A stretch of DNA of 64,000 bases, taken from the NCBI RefSeq assembly GCF_020511155.1, contig NZ_CP041216.1, forward strand, positions 2,294,001-2,358,000, in the 5' to 3' direction. Below the pieces are notes generated by a model. That model made no database searches. It saw only the letters and a program-made list of their open reading frames with translations, and had not been told where the DNA came from. The stretch comes from Shewanella glacialimarina (GTDB lineage: Bacteria; Pseudomonadota; Gammaproteobacteria; Enterobacterales; Shewanellaceae). The first letter of the stretch is position 1. The number at the start of each line of letters is the position of its first letter. Shown in pieces: positions 49,105 to 57,601 of this stretch. The position numbers and the translations under genes are program-made.

Positions 49105-50257
49105 AAGATAACCAGCTAATTAAGCGGATCCACAATTTACCAAAAACATTGACGATACTACTGTCATCAGTATAAACAATCACATCAGCCTGGCCACCAA
49201 CACGTTTAAAGCCTTTTGCTATCTCTTTATCAAAAGTTATTGTTACCGGAAAACGTTGAGACTGTCTTAACCATCCAGTTTGACCTGATGCTTGTGCTAA
49301 TTTACCACTCTGCTCGTTCTGTCCCCAATCAATGCCATAATCAATGAAAGCAACCTTGCCTTTAAACACCTTACCTGGGGCAAAATCTAAAGCAAACTCA
49401 ACATCATCGCCAGCCTTCATATTACCTAAGCTGTTTTCTCTATAACTGGCTTCAATCCACACATCTTCAGATGAAATAAAGGTCATTATAGGCTGTCCCG
49501 CAACGGCATAAACGCCTTCTTTTAATCTAAAATTAGCTGCAACCCCGCTAGTCGGAGCGATAATATGAGTTCTCTCTAGGTTAATCTTAGCTTGTTCAAG
49601 TGCTAATAAAGCCGATTTAACATTAGTATTGTTTTCGCCCTCACTGCCTAGTCTCTCTTTCGATTTAGCTAAATCCGCTTGAGCACTGGCTACGCCAGCT
49701 TCTGCACTGGATAATTCGGCTCGAGCATTATCGGCATCAGCCTGTGACATCACCCCTTTATCAGCCATAGCAAAAATACGTTTTGACTGAACTTGGGCAT
49801 TTTTAAGACTTGCTTTAGCACTGGTTACTTTTGCTTCAGAAGCAGTAACATTAGCAGATAATGCCCCCATATTCTGACCAGCCTGTGTGACATTTTGCTG
49901 CGCGGTTTGTAATGCTATTTCATAATCAATTGGATTGATTTTAGCTAATACATCTCCCTCTTGTACCAGTGTATTTGGGATAACAGATATCTCGATGACT
50001 TCTCCCGAGACTTGTGGAGTAATAGGAACAACAAAGCCTCTTACACGGCCTAAATCGGTTATCGGTATAAATCTATCGGCAATTAAATGAAAAACAAACA
50101 AACCGCATACTACCAATAAAATAATATTGGTAACTTTTCTTATTTTTAGTGTTTTAGCATTATCTTTAGCTATATGTTGCTGAGAAGACTCTTTTGTCGC
50201 ATCTTCAGGCATTGCGAGATCTTCCACGTTTGACGCAGGTTGTTTGTTATCAGTCAT
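49094..50257 (-). CDS. HlyD/EmrA-type membrane-fusion protein
   Basis: 387 aa. A polar N-terminal tail (about 1-40) is followed by one TM helix (about 42-62), then the lipoyl half-motif VRGFVVPITPQVSGEVIEISVIPNTLVQEGDVLAKINPIDYE, a long coiled-coil hairpin (about 115-225), the second half-motif RTHIIAPTSGVAANFRLKEGVY, and a beta-barrel domain. Periplasmic adaptor of the DUF2955 permease. AAGGA lies 6 bases before the ATG. First gene of a minus-strand group of three. Confidence 0.92.
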   Translation of the reverse strand: MTDNKQPASNVEDLAMPEDATKESSQQHIAKDNAKTLKIRKVTNIILLVVCGLFVFHLIADRFIPITDLGRVRGFVVPITPQVSGEVIEISVIPNTLVQEGDVLAKINPIDYEIALQTAQQNVTQAGQNMGALSANVTASEAKVTSAKASLKNAQVQSKRIFAMADKGVMSQADADNARAELSSAEAGVASAQADLAKSKERLGSEGENNTNVKSALLALEQAKINLERTHIIAPTSGVAANFRLKEGVYAVAGQPIMTFISSEDVWIEASYRENSLGNMKAGDDVEFALDFAPGKVFKGKVAFIDYGIDWGQNEQSGKLAQASGQTGWLRQSQRFPVTITFDKEIAKGFKRVGGQADVIVYTDDSSIVNVFGKLWIRLISWLSYVR

Positions 50258-50560
50258 ACTTATCCTTTACATAACTATTCGGTTTACTGACTTTTCGTCT
50301 GTAGATATGGTCCGAAATAGGCAGGGTTACTCAACATATAGGGTAATAGCACCCTAATTAACAATCATATTGAGGTCTTAAATATCATTATCCATAACAT
50401 AGCTAAATTACTTTATCATTGCCATCTTATTGATTAGGAATCAATAGATCAGCACTCGTATGATGAATCATTTTCATCTTACAAATTAAATATTGTCCCC
50501 AAATCACAATCAATCTTGCACTAAAGTGATGATCAAATTCAGATTAAATAGATACCGCAC

Positions 50561-50578
50561 AGTAGATTTAAATCTACT
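50561..50578. promoter_or_regulatory. Perfect 18-bp palindrome upstream of the carbonic anhydrase
   Basis: agtagatttaaatctact is fully self-complementary, about 125 bases before the ATG at 50703. Candidate operator for a dimeric regulator; identity unknown. Confidence 0.5.
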
Positions 50579-50605
50579 ATTAGATTTTTGTACTAATATT
50601 GTTTA

Positions 50606-50620
50606 GCTACAATTTGTAGC
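50606..50620. promoter_or_regulatory. Perfect 7+1+7 inverted repeat upstream of the carbonic anhydrase
   Basis: gctacaa-t-ttgtagc, 28 bases after the first palindrome and about 83 before the ATG. A second candidate operator or a transcript hairpin with a loop too small to form well. Confidence 0.45.
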
Positions 50621-50702
50621 ACCTAACCCACCTAGCAAAATCGAATATTCACAACGTCGTACCAAACCTAATAGCTAATGCTTTTTTTTGAAAGGATACA
50701 AA

Positions 50703-51566
50703 ATGAAACATATATTTATGCTTGTAATTGCCTCTGCCACGGTCTCTTTGGGAGTAACTGCCAAAGACAATCTTGCGGAGCACCATATCGCTGTGTCAGA
50801 TAAGATCATTGCTGCGCAGCGTGCAGAACTTGCAGAAAACACCCATGGAAAAGGTTTCGGTCCTCAATCACCTCGCGATATTAATTCTTTAGCTGGCAAC
50901 AATAAAATTGTTTTCAACCAAGCACCGGCTTATACCCAAATGAATCTATGTAATATTCATTTTCATAAAAATGCTGAACATTCTGGTGGAGAATTCACTA
51001 CCTATGCCGGTAACGGTGACGGTAAAGGTGACTCATCTGGTTTCAAATATTCAGGTAGCTTAAATAAAAAAGACTTATTACCTGTGAAGCAAGCCATTTG
51101 TCCGAGTCAGCATGGCGGCCTAACGCCTGGGGATACTATTGAAGTGCATTATGTGCATTCTACCGCTCAAGTAAGCCCTGGCCCGACATTAGGTGCTTGT
51201 TTAAGTGAATCGATTAACAATCCACAACTTAGAGTTGAAACTCAAGTTTTTGTATTGGTGAATAATTCAGATGCGTTAGATTTTGGTCAGCTAACCCAAT
51301 TAGGTCAAAGCGATGGTTATAACCAGGCATTAAATATTCCATCAAATACTGGTGATGCGATTCAATATGCCGGCTCGACAACGGGCCCTGGATATAATGA
51401 ACAAGGCTCACCGCTTCAAGTATCGTGGAGTGTTCGTCCAAAAGTGGCTCAGGTGAATATCGCCACTGTGGGTAAATGGTGTGAAAGTAATGTGTTCAAT
51501 GAAGATCATGCCCATGGCGTAAGAAATCTAGTGACGAATCTTGAGTTATTGTCTGCTGCTCAATAG
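50703..51566 (+). CDS. Delta-class carbonic anhydrase, exported
   Basis: 287 aa. Signal peptide MKHIFMLVIASATVSLGVTA. The mature domain carries AYTQMNLCNIHFHKNAEHSG, a Cys and His cluster that matches delta-class (CA_like) enzymes, where histidines bind zinc; further TIEVHYVHSTAQ and CLSES are shared features as I recall them. Carbonic anhydrases interconvert CO2 and bicarbonate; a periplasmic copy would feed or vent CO2 at the envelope. The start is the ATG at 50703, with AAAGGA 6 bases upstream; a TTG five codons earlier is not supported. Divergent from the HlyD gene; followed by a hairpin. Class assignment is from memory. Confidence 0.72.
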   Translation: MKHIFMLVIASATVSLGVTAKDNLAEHHIAVSDKIIAAQRAELAENTHGKGFGPQSPRDINSLAGNNKIVFNQAPAYTQMNLCNIHFHKNAEHSGGEFTTYAGNGDGKGDSSGFKYSGSLNKKDLLPVKQAICPSQHGGLTPGDTIEVHYVHSTAQVSPGPTLGACLSESINNPQLRVETQVFVLVNNSDALDFGQLTQLGQSDGYNQALNIPSNTGDAIQYAGSTTGPGYNEQGSPLQVSWSVRPKVAQVNIATVGKWCESNVFNEDHAHGVRNLVTNLELLSAAQ

Positions 51567-51597
51567 TTTTTTAACACAGTAACTCATTTCTAACTCA

Positions 51598-51625
51598 GTA
51601 ACAGTGGCTATCTGGTCACTGTTAC
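51598..51625 (+). terminator. Hairpin terminator of the carbonic anhydrase gene
   Basis: Perfect 9-bp stem gtaacagtg / cactgttac with a 10-base loop, followed by atttta; 31 bases past the stop. Confidence 0.65.
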
Positions 51626-51761
51626 ATTTTACCTCCTGCTCAAAAACATTAAGTAGCCTTCATTCTACGGCTATCAAACTTTTGGATAAATAAGTTTTAC
51701 TGACGCCAGTGTTTCAGATTATTTTTATGAAAGTTTACTTTTACCCTACTAAACATCTGAA

Positions 51762-51797
51762 CTCTAATCACTCTAATCACTCTAATCACTCTGATTA
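51762..51797. repeat. Tandem 9-base repeat (ctctaatca, 3 copies plus a variant)
   Basis: Three exact copies of ctctaatca followed by ctctgatta. Non-coding. Same unit length as, but different sequence from, the repeat at 14905. Confidence 0.85.
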
Positions 51798-51879
51798 GTG
51801 TAACTAGTCCAATACTTCATGGATACTTATTGCCTGCCGCAAGCTCGTCCATGTGGGCTTAACCAAAACAAATAACATC

Positions 51880-51945
51880 CATGTTAAACAGCCAGTTCGG
51901 CATCCATGCCTCTCGCTCACAAATGTTTCACTTAGTGAAACTTCG
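51880..51945. repeat. Cluster of short inverted repeats
   Basis: In about 65 bases: aacat-cc-atgtt, ggcat-cc-atgcc and gtttcac-tta-gtgaaac. Together with the local rise in GC this looks like a small structured element or repeat-family member, not a gene. Confidence 0.4.
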
Positions 51946-52595
51946 CCCTGTTTTGGATACTCGCTGGCTCATCTGAACCTCAATTATTATCTCTTCGATT
52001 TAGCGGCATAGATAACTGTAGGAAAGCGATATAAAAGCTGCTCGGTTAACTCCCTTTTGGACAAAAGTGAGTTAGAGTAATCAAACTAATGTAGTCTCAG
52101 CAAATTAGAAAATGTATTCTTAGCGTCTAATGTTGCGGCCAATAATTCTTAGCCACTACAGTGGAATAAACAGGATGCGAGTTAGTTTTTGCTCTAACAA
52201 GTAAAGGAGCCCAAATGTATTACAACTTTTCTTTATTTTGAATAAAAGAGCACTAGTAATTATCAGACGTTAATAAACGGACTTGTGGTGCTGCAACCAA
52301 ATTAATATTATTTACCCAACCAATTGGGTCTATTTTGTTGCAAAAAAGATGATGTAGTATTTATTTTCAGTTACTTAGCGAGTAGAATATTCCTGCATTA
52401 GGCTTAAAGAGCCAAGGATGGTCGGTAAAGAATTTACAGGGCAGTAAAGATACTTCGCGCTTGTTTAATCCATTTCCCGCCCCATTCCAACTCAAAAAAA
52501 GCTTAACCATCTGATTAAATTATTAAAAAAATTTAAATTGATTCTTTTGGTTTAGCCATTAGATCAAAATAAAAATAATGTAGTAAGGATATTAC

Positions 52596-54146
52596 ATGAC
52601 CTTAGTTCCAAATAAGTGGCTAGTACCCGTCGCGATAGCTATCACGTTATCATTAACGGCTTGTGGTGGTAGCTCAAATTCAGCCGATACTGAAGTAATT
52701 TCACCTCCTCCACCACCGCCTCCTCCACCGCCACCTCCACCGCCACCTCCACCGCCACCTCCACCGCCACCTCCACCGCCGCCTCCACCGCCGCCTCCAC
52801 CGCCGCCGGTGACTGTAGGTTTGTCTGGTAAGGTCATTGACGGTTATGTGTCTGGTGCAACTGTGTGGTTAGATATAAATGGCAACAGTATTTTTGATGT
52901 AGATAGCGAGCCATCTGCAATATCTGGTGCAGCGGGTGAATATGCGTTTGAGTTCACTCCAGAACATGCTGAATGTGTCCCATATTCAACTATGTATGTG
53001 GATGTGCCTGTGGGCACGATAGATGAAGATACTGGCCCTGTGACAGAGGCTTATCAGATGGCATTACCACCTTCTATTACCCCGCTAACAGATGATGAAA
53101 TCCGTCATATATCACCACTAACATCGCTATTATGGGAGCAAATCTCTGCCAAGCTAAAAGCAGCTCAACAGCCTATCTTAAGCTGTGAGAATTTAAAAAA
53201 TAATGTTCAGCTCACAAATGACCTGCAAAATGAAATTCGATTAGTAATGATATACTTAGTGACTCATTATAATCTTTCTGAAGCACAAATTTTTGCTGAT
53301 TTTATCGCCGATAATAATACTCAAGCCTATGAAATAGCTCAGGCTATCGTCAAAGGGTTAAAGGCCTCTTTTGGCCATAAAGCGAATATACAAGCACAAT
53401 ATCCTGACGCTGTAGAAATTCGAGTCATTATTTATCAAGATAAAAATAAGGATGAAAAATATCAATTCGATAATGCTTGGTACCGAGAGACTTTTGTCAG
53501 CCTATCAGACGGTTGGATACTGAACATTGTTAAAATGGAACAAGACTTATTTGAAGTCGATATTATCTTGTCTGACGTAGTTGCCCACAATAGTAGTTGG
53601 GGAGATCAAACATTCGCGGGAAAATTACAGATCCGTAAAGATGCTTACTACGATATAGAGCGTGGATATAATTGCTCTGCTTCTGAACAAGTCACCTTTA
53701 AAAAAGATGATATTGAGTATCAATTAACTAACATCCCTAAATTTAATTCTGTTAATGCAATGTCTGAGTGCACACAAAATCTTGAGGTTCCTCTAGATCG
53801 TATGCATACGGTGTCGTTTTCCGAAAATGGCATGGACTACTTTGCTGAATTTATTTTCCGTGAGGCGAATCCTGAATTTGCGTCATTGCCTGACTGGATA
53901 AATATGAAGGATAAGGCTCAACAGCTTAATGCTACCGAACTTATCGAGCATTTATCTATTCTGCCAAAGGGCTGGGATGAGCATGTGTCGATTGACACTC
54001 ACCATTGGCGTAAACGGATGAATAACAGCTTGGTGCAAATTGATAAGAATAGTTTAGGTGAATGGACTAAAGCCACTCTTCAGGATGATGGAACTAAAGT
54101 AAATGAGTGCAGTATTGACGGCATTACATGGACTGGTTGTAACTAA
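52596..54146 (+). CDS. Lipoprotein with a run of 35 prolines
   Basis: 516 aa. Signal peptide with lipobox SLTAC (Cys23) followed by GG. After a short Ser/Asp-rich stretch, residues 37-71 are 35 consecutive prolines, encoded by a roughly 12-base repeating unit of CCA, CCT and CCG codons. The remainder begins GLSGKVIDGYVSGATVWLDINGNSIFD, a carboxypeptidase-regulatory/Ig-like surface module with an Asp/Asn-rich loop typical of calcium-binding folds, then a globular region with several Cys. Likely an outer-membrane surface lipoprotein held away from the membrane by the stiff polyproline rod. AAGGA is upstream. Function unknown. A strong terminator follows. Confidence 0.85.
   Translation: MTLVPNKWLVPVAIAITLSLTACGGSSNSADTEVISPPPPPPPPPPPPPPPPPPPPPPPPPPPPPPPPPPPVTVGLSGKVIDGYVSGATVWLDINGNSIFDVDSEPSAISGAAGEYAFEFTPEHAECVPYSTMYVDVPVGTIDEDTGPVTEAYQMALPPSITPLTDDEIRHISPLTSLLWEQISAKLKAAQQPILSCENLKNNVQLTNDLQNEIRLVMIYLVTHYNLSEAQIFADFIADNNTQAYEIAQAIVKGLKASFGHKANIQAQYPDAVEIRVIIYQDKNKDEKYQFDNAWYRETFVSLSDGWILNIVKMEQDLFEVDIILSDVVAHNSSWGDQTFAGKLQIRKDAYYDIERGYNCSASEQVTFKKDDIEYQLTNIPKFNSVNAMSECTQNLEVPLDRMHTVSFSENGMDYFAEFIFREANPEFASLPDWINMKDKAQQLNATELIEHLSILPKGWDEHVSIDTHHWRKRMNNSLVQIDKNSLGEWTKATLQDDGTKVNECSIDGITWTGCN
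52704..52808 (+). repeat. In-frame proline-codon microsatellite (35 codons)
   Basis: 105 bases made only of CCN codons, mostly as the 12-base unit CCA-CCT-CCA-CCG with late variants having CCG in the first position. Gains or losses of units keep the frame. Confidence 0.9.
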
Positions 54147-54171
54147 AACTATTAGCTGGTCATAGTTTTAT

Positions 54172-54205
54172 AAAAGGCCTTCGCAGGTTATGGCGAAGGC
54201 CTTTT
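54172..54205 (+). terminator. Terminator of the polyproline lipoprotein gene
   Basis: 13-bp stem aaaaggccttcgc / gcgaaggcctttt with an 8-base loop, 25 bases after the stop. Confidence 0.92.
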
Positions 54206-54374
54206 CGCATCAAATAAAGTATTAATGCTATCCAGCTCTAATCTCGTCACTCTTTTCAAGTGATTCTCAGGTGAACTATTATTTCTATAAGCTGAGCTTA
54301 CTTTAGAATAAACATGAGTCAGAACAGTTAAATAGACTAGGATAAATTGACCCTACGGATAAATGCATAGATAT

Positions 54375-54407
54375 AAAAAAGCCCCGACATAATGTCGAGG
54401 CTTTTTT
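54375..54407 (-). terminator. Terminator of the tRNA operon
   Basis: Hairpin with aaaaaagcc / ggctttttt outer stem and cgacat / atgtcg inner stem (one mismatch between). Lies downstream of tRNA-Leu on the minus strand. Confidence 0.85.
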
Positions 54408-54451
54408 ATCCATCACTCTATTTTAACTTTGCAATTAAAAGAGTCTAATAA

Positions 54452-54537
54452 TGGTACCCGAGGCCAGACTTGAACTGGCACGCTTATTCAGCGAGGGATT
54501 TTAAATCCCTTGTGTCTACCGATTCCACCACTCGGGC
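54452..54537 (-). tRNA. tRNA-Leu (anticodon TAA)
   Basis: 86 bases including encoded CCA. Acceptor stem GCCCGAG/CTCGGGT (G1-U72 as in E. coli tRNA-Leu UAA), long variable arm (a class II tRNA), anticodon loop TTTAAAA giving UAA, T-loop TTCAAGT. Second of a two-tRNA transcript after tRNA-Gly. Confidence 0.96.
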
Positions 54538-54579
54538 AAAACATTTATTTAAACTGAAATGCACAATTTAAATTAAATT

Positions 54580-54655
54580 TGGAGCGACATATCGGGTTCG
54601 AACCGATGACCTATACCTTGGCAAGGTATCGCTCTACCAACTGAGCTAATGTCGC
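54580..54655 (-). tRNA. tRNA-Gly (anticodon GCC)
   Basis: 76 bases including CCA. Acceptor GCGACAT/ATGTCGC, D arm GCTCAGTTGGTAGAGC, anticodon loop TTGCCAA (GCC), T-loop TTCGAAC. In many relatives a tRNA-Cys lies between the Gly and Leu genes; here only 42 bases separate them and no third tRNA is present. Confidence 0.96.
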
Positions 54656-54855
54656 ATTTACTTGTTTATTGCAATTTTACTTTTAACACACTTAACTATA
54701 CTCACCTTGCGGTGAAGTTCCCCTTAGTGCGGGTTCGCATTCTACCGTTTTCACTTTCAGAGTCAATCAATAAAATAACAATTATTGGTTATTTTGAGTT
54801 AACTGCTGAATAAACGTTCATCACTGTTTAAAAGTTAACAGATAGACCTAAAAAT

Positions 54856-54883
54856 AGAAAAAGTACCCTAAGGTACTTTTTCT
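54856..54883 (-). terminator. Terminator of the long GAPDH gene
   Basis: 12-bp stem agaaaaagtacc / ggtactttttct, loop ctaa, 46 bases after the stop on the minus strand. A second imperfect hairpin (ccctgct... / ...agcaggg, about 54896-54921) lies between it and the stop. Confidence 0.85.
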
Positions 54884-54929
54884 AAATATCCATTCCCTGC
54901 TCGTTAAACGACAGCAGGGACTGAGTTAT

Positions 54930-56369
54930 CTATTGGCTATTTGGTAAAGATAACGTGGTTAATCCAAGCATTTTTTGCATAACACCAACAACTTGACAGC
55001 TATAACCAAACTCGTTGTCATACCAAACGTATAAAATGGCACGTTTTCCCTCAGCAATAGTCGCTTGAGAATCAATCACACCGGCATAACGTGAACCGAC
55101 TAAGTCACTTGATACAATTTCTGTCGATTCTGTAAAATCGATTTGATTCTGCAATTCAGACAATAAAGCCATATCTTTTAAGTATTCATTTAAGTCATGA
55201 CGGTTAGTTTCAGCATTTAAATTGACACTAATTATCGCCATAGACACGTTAGGCGTTGGGACGCGGATCGCATTACCGGTTAATTTACCTTCTAATGCAG
55301 GTAGCGCCTTAGACACCGCTTTAGCCGCACCAGTTTCAGTGATCACCATATTAAGTGGGGCACTACGACCACGGCGATCTGCGCTGTGGTAGTTATCAAT
55401 TAGATTTTGATCATTGGTGTACGAGTGAATTGTTTCCACGTGACCGTTTTCAATACCGTATTTATCGTTTAATGCTTTAAGTACAGGCGTTATTGCATTA
55501 GTAGTACAACTGGCCGCAGAGACAATGGTGTCTTCTGGCAGAATATCATTATCATTAACACCGTGAACCACGTTCTTGATTGCGCCACTCGCTGGTGCGG
55601 TTAATAATACTTTTGCCGCGCCAGGACTCTTAAGGTGTAAGCCAAGACCGGCTTCGTCTTTCCAAATACCTGTATTATCGACAATCAGCGCATCCTTGAT
55701 CCCGTATTGGGTATAATCGACTTCATCAGGTGAATTGGCGTAGATAACTTGAATATAAGTACCATTTGCAATAATGGCATTATTTTCTTCATCAATCTCT
55801 ACTGAACCATTGAAAGGCCCGTGTACTGAATCGCGACGTAATAAACTTGCCCGCTTCTCTAAATCACCCTTCTTACCGCCACGTAACACAATGGCACGTA
55901 AGCATAATTTATTACTTTTACCTGTACGTTCAATTAATAAACGCGCGAGTAAACGACCAATACGCCCAAAACCGTATAACACCACGTCACGTGCTGGCGT
56001 ATCATCACCATAATTTATGCCCGCTGATAACTCAGTAGCCATATACGCTTCTATTTGGCTAGCATCGCTGTGGTCGCGCCAATAATTTACGGCTAATTTA
56101 CCAATATCGACTTTACACTGCTTGACAGCAAGCTTGCTAAGAGCTTGAATAAATGGGAAGCTTTCACGTAGTCGTAATTTATCACCTACATGACGACGAA
56201 CCAAACGGTGAGACTTGATGATTTCAATGGTTGATGCGTTTAATAATGGCTTGCCGTATACCACAACTTCGACACCTTGGTTACGATATAACTTACCAAG
56301 TAAAGGTTGCATGGCTTCTGCCATTTCAAAACGTTCTTGCCAGCTTTGTAGATGTTTATCTGCGCTCAT
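54930..56369 (-). CDS. gap: Glyceraldehyde-3-phosphate dehydrogenase, long form
   Basis: 479 aa: about 125 residues of N-terminal extension (rich in helices, e.g. WQERFEMAEAMQPLLGKLYRNQG) precede a complete GAPDH. The NAD-binding start is DVVLYGFGRIGRLLARLL, the catalytic Cys is in AASCTTNAITPV, the His in TIHSYTNDQ, and the end has WYDNEFGYSCQV. The residues after the active Cys (TTNA rather than TTNC) differ from classic GAPDH. The long form is known from Shewanella and Vibrio beside normal-length copies. Role (glycolytic or gluconeogenic) cannot be read here. AAGGA is upstream of the ATG. Divergent from the lipoprotein gene and the second gap. Confidence 0.92.
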   Translation of the reverse strand: MSADKHLQSWQERFEMAEAMQPLLGKLYRNQGVEVVVYGKPLLNASTIEIIKSHRLVRRHVGDKLRLRESFPFIQALSKLAVKQCKVDIGKLAVNYWRDHSDASQIEAYMATELSAGINYGDDTPARDVVLYGFGRIGRLLARLLIERTGKSNKLCLRAIVLRGGKKGDLEKRASLLRRDSVHGPFNGSVEIDEENNAIIANGTYIQVIYANSPDEVDYTQYGIKDALIVDNTGIWKDEAGLGLHLKSPGAAKVLLTAPASGAIKNVVHGVNDNDILPEDTIVSAASCTTNAITPVLKALNDKYGIENGHVETIHSYTNDQNLIDNYHSADRRGRSAPLNMVITETGAAKAVSKALPALEGKLTGNAIRVPTPNVSMAIISVNLNAETNRHDLNEYLKDMALLSELQNQIDFTESTEIVSSDLVGSRYAGVIDSQATIAEGKRAILYVWYDNEFGYSCQVVGVMQKMLGLTTLSLPNSQ

Positions 56370-56572
56370 GTAGGGTTCCTTTATCTCACTTTTCTTTAAA
56401 TAGTTTTAGAAAGGTTTGAGTAACAAAAAGAAAAGACCAATAATTAGTGTATTGATGGGGAGTCATCCCCGCTAGGTCGGCGTCATTGTAATGAAATCAG
56501 TGGCATTTCGCCAGTAACTAATTTTCGCTAAACCTGTAATTTTATTAGACAATTACTCGCCAGGAGCCTCTT

Positions 56573-57409
56573 TTGAAGCAAAATCTAGTAATAATTACAT
56601 CATTTAGTTTTTTTATAGGTTTTTTAGGCCTTTTGGGCTGTGAAAATGACCGAAACAGCGACATGATTTGTAAAAATAATCCTGAAATTTGTGCCGATTT
56701 ACACCAAGATAGTTGGTGTCGATTTGAAAAAGCCGACCTAATCCGCCATAGACTACAATTAAAGCAAACCGAAAACCCGACTGGTCTGCAACTTTATCAA
56801 CAACTCATTCATCTGGAAAACTACAGTAATTGTATCGAATTAGCTGCAGGGGTTCAGCACATATTAAATCCGCAGCGAACCCAAGAACGTGCAAGAGCCT
56901 TTGCTGTCAGCACCCAGACATTGAGTGAATTACGCGACTATACCAAGGACAATCCAGATATTTACTTAGCTTATTACCGCTGGATACGCTTCAACGATAA
57001 AAATTCACAAGATATTGTTATCAAACATTATCAAAATGGCGCAATTGACGATCCAGAAATACTGAGTCAATTAGCAGCTTATTATGTTCGTGTATCTCCA
57101 GTGGATGCCAAACGAATATACCGCTTTTTATTTACCTCCGTTGCGGCTGAACAATTTAATCCTGACTGGTTGTTAGGTTTGGCCAGTGTTTTTCAGCAAC
57201 AACAAAATTTTGAATACGCATATTTGTTTACCAAGGCCAATTCGTTAATGACTGATAATCAAGTTGATCAAAAGCAACTCAACGGATTGATTAATGGTAA
57301 TACTGAATTAGCGACTGTTTTAGATACACAAGCGCAAGCCTTAATCATAGACATAAAAAGCGCTAATTTTGCCAATTCAATCAGTGCTCAGTTATTAGAA
57401 GATAAATAA
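56573..57409 (+). CDS. DUF2989-like lipoprotein
   Basis: 278 aa. Signal peptide with lipobox GLLGC (Cys23), then Cys-containing N-terminal part (MICKNNPEICADLHQDSWCRFEK) and a mostly helical body (TPR-like). I recall this as the DUF2989 family of Shewanella and Vibrio; function unknown. The start is TTG, with CAGGAG 8 bases upstream; no ATG would keep the signal peptide. Located between the two GAPDH genes, a conserved arrangement in Shewanella as I remember it; no metabolic link is evident. Confidence 0.78.
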   Translation: MKQNLVIITSFSFFIGFLGLLGCENDRNSDMICKNNPEICADLHQDSWCRFEKADLIRHRLQLKQTENPTGLQLYQQLIHLENYSNCIELAAGVQHILNPQRTQERARAFAVSTQTLSELRDYTKDNPDIYLAYYRWIRFNDKNSQDIVIKHYQNGAIDDPEILSQLAAYYVRVSPVDAKRIYRFLFTSVAAEQFNPDWLLGLASVFQQQQNFEYAYLFTKANSLMTDNQVDQKQLNGLINGNTELATVLDTQAQALIIDIKSANFANSISAQLLEDK

Positions 57410-57601
57410 GTTATGCATAAACACTTTCAATTTCCTGTCTAAAAAAGCCACTAAATGCACAAAATGGATAAAAATTACGAAATTTATAGGTCTAAAAGCG
57501 CTTTTCAGACCGATTTAGCTTGACGAAAGCCGTCAATTTGGTAATTTTACAACCAGGCGATTTATATGCCACCAAATTTATTTTCAATTGAGGGATATGA
57601 G

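Larger units (their letters stand above)
50258..50702. other. Divergent intergenic region with two palindromes (HlyD gene / carbonic anhydrase)
   Basis: About 445 bases between divergent genes. It contains perfect palindromes at 50561-50578 and 50606-50620, both nearer the carbonic anhydrase gene. No small gene seen. Confidence 0.6.
51567..52595. other. 1-kb intergenic region with tandem and inverted repeats
   Basis: Holds the terminator of the carbonic anhydrase gene (51598), a tandem 9-base repeat (51762), and a less AT-rich block at about 51830-52000 containing three short inverted repeats. The rest, up to the lipoprotein start, is AT-rich. No reading frame I would defend. Confidence 0.6.
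54147..54451. other. Intergenic region with two terminators
   Basis: About 305 bases between the polyproline lipoprotein and the tRNA-Leu gene, holding the two terminator hairpins at 54172 and 54375. Nothing else recognised. Confidence 0.6.

Noticed and set aside
52592..52837. Minus-strand frame with a long poly-glycine run
   Set aside because: It is the exact complement of the polyproline codons; no ribosome site and no family, while the plus strand has a signal peptide and a long conserved body.
54538..54579. Third tRNA (Cys) between the Gly and Leu tRNA genes
   Set aside because: The gap is only 42 bases and shows no cloverleaf elements.
54656..54790. tRNA-like or structured RNA upstream of tRNA-Gly
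   Set aside because: A gcgggttcgcattct stretch looks T-arm-like, but no acceptor, D or anticodon stems can be built; more likely the promoter region.
57566..57601. 12-residue extension of the GAPDH at 57602
   Set aside because: The protein family starts at the [11 protein letters not shown] of the later ATG.
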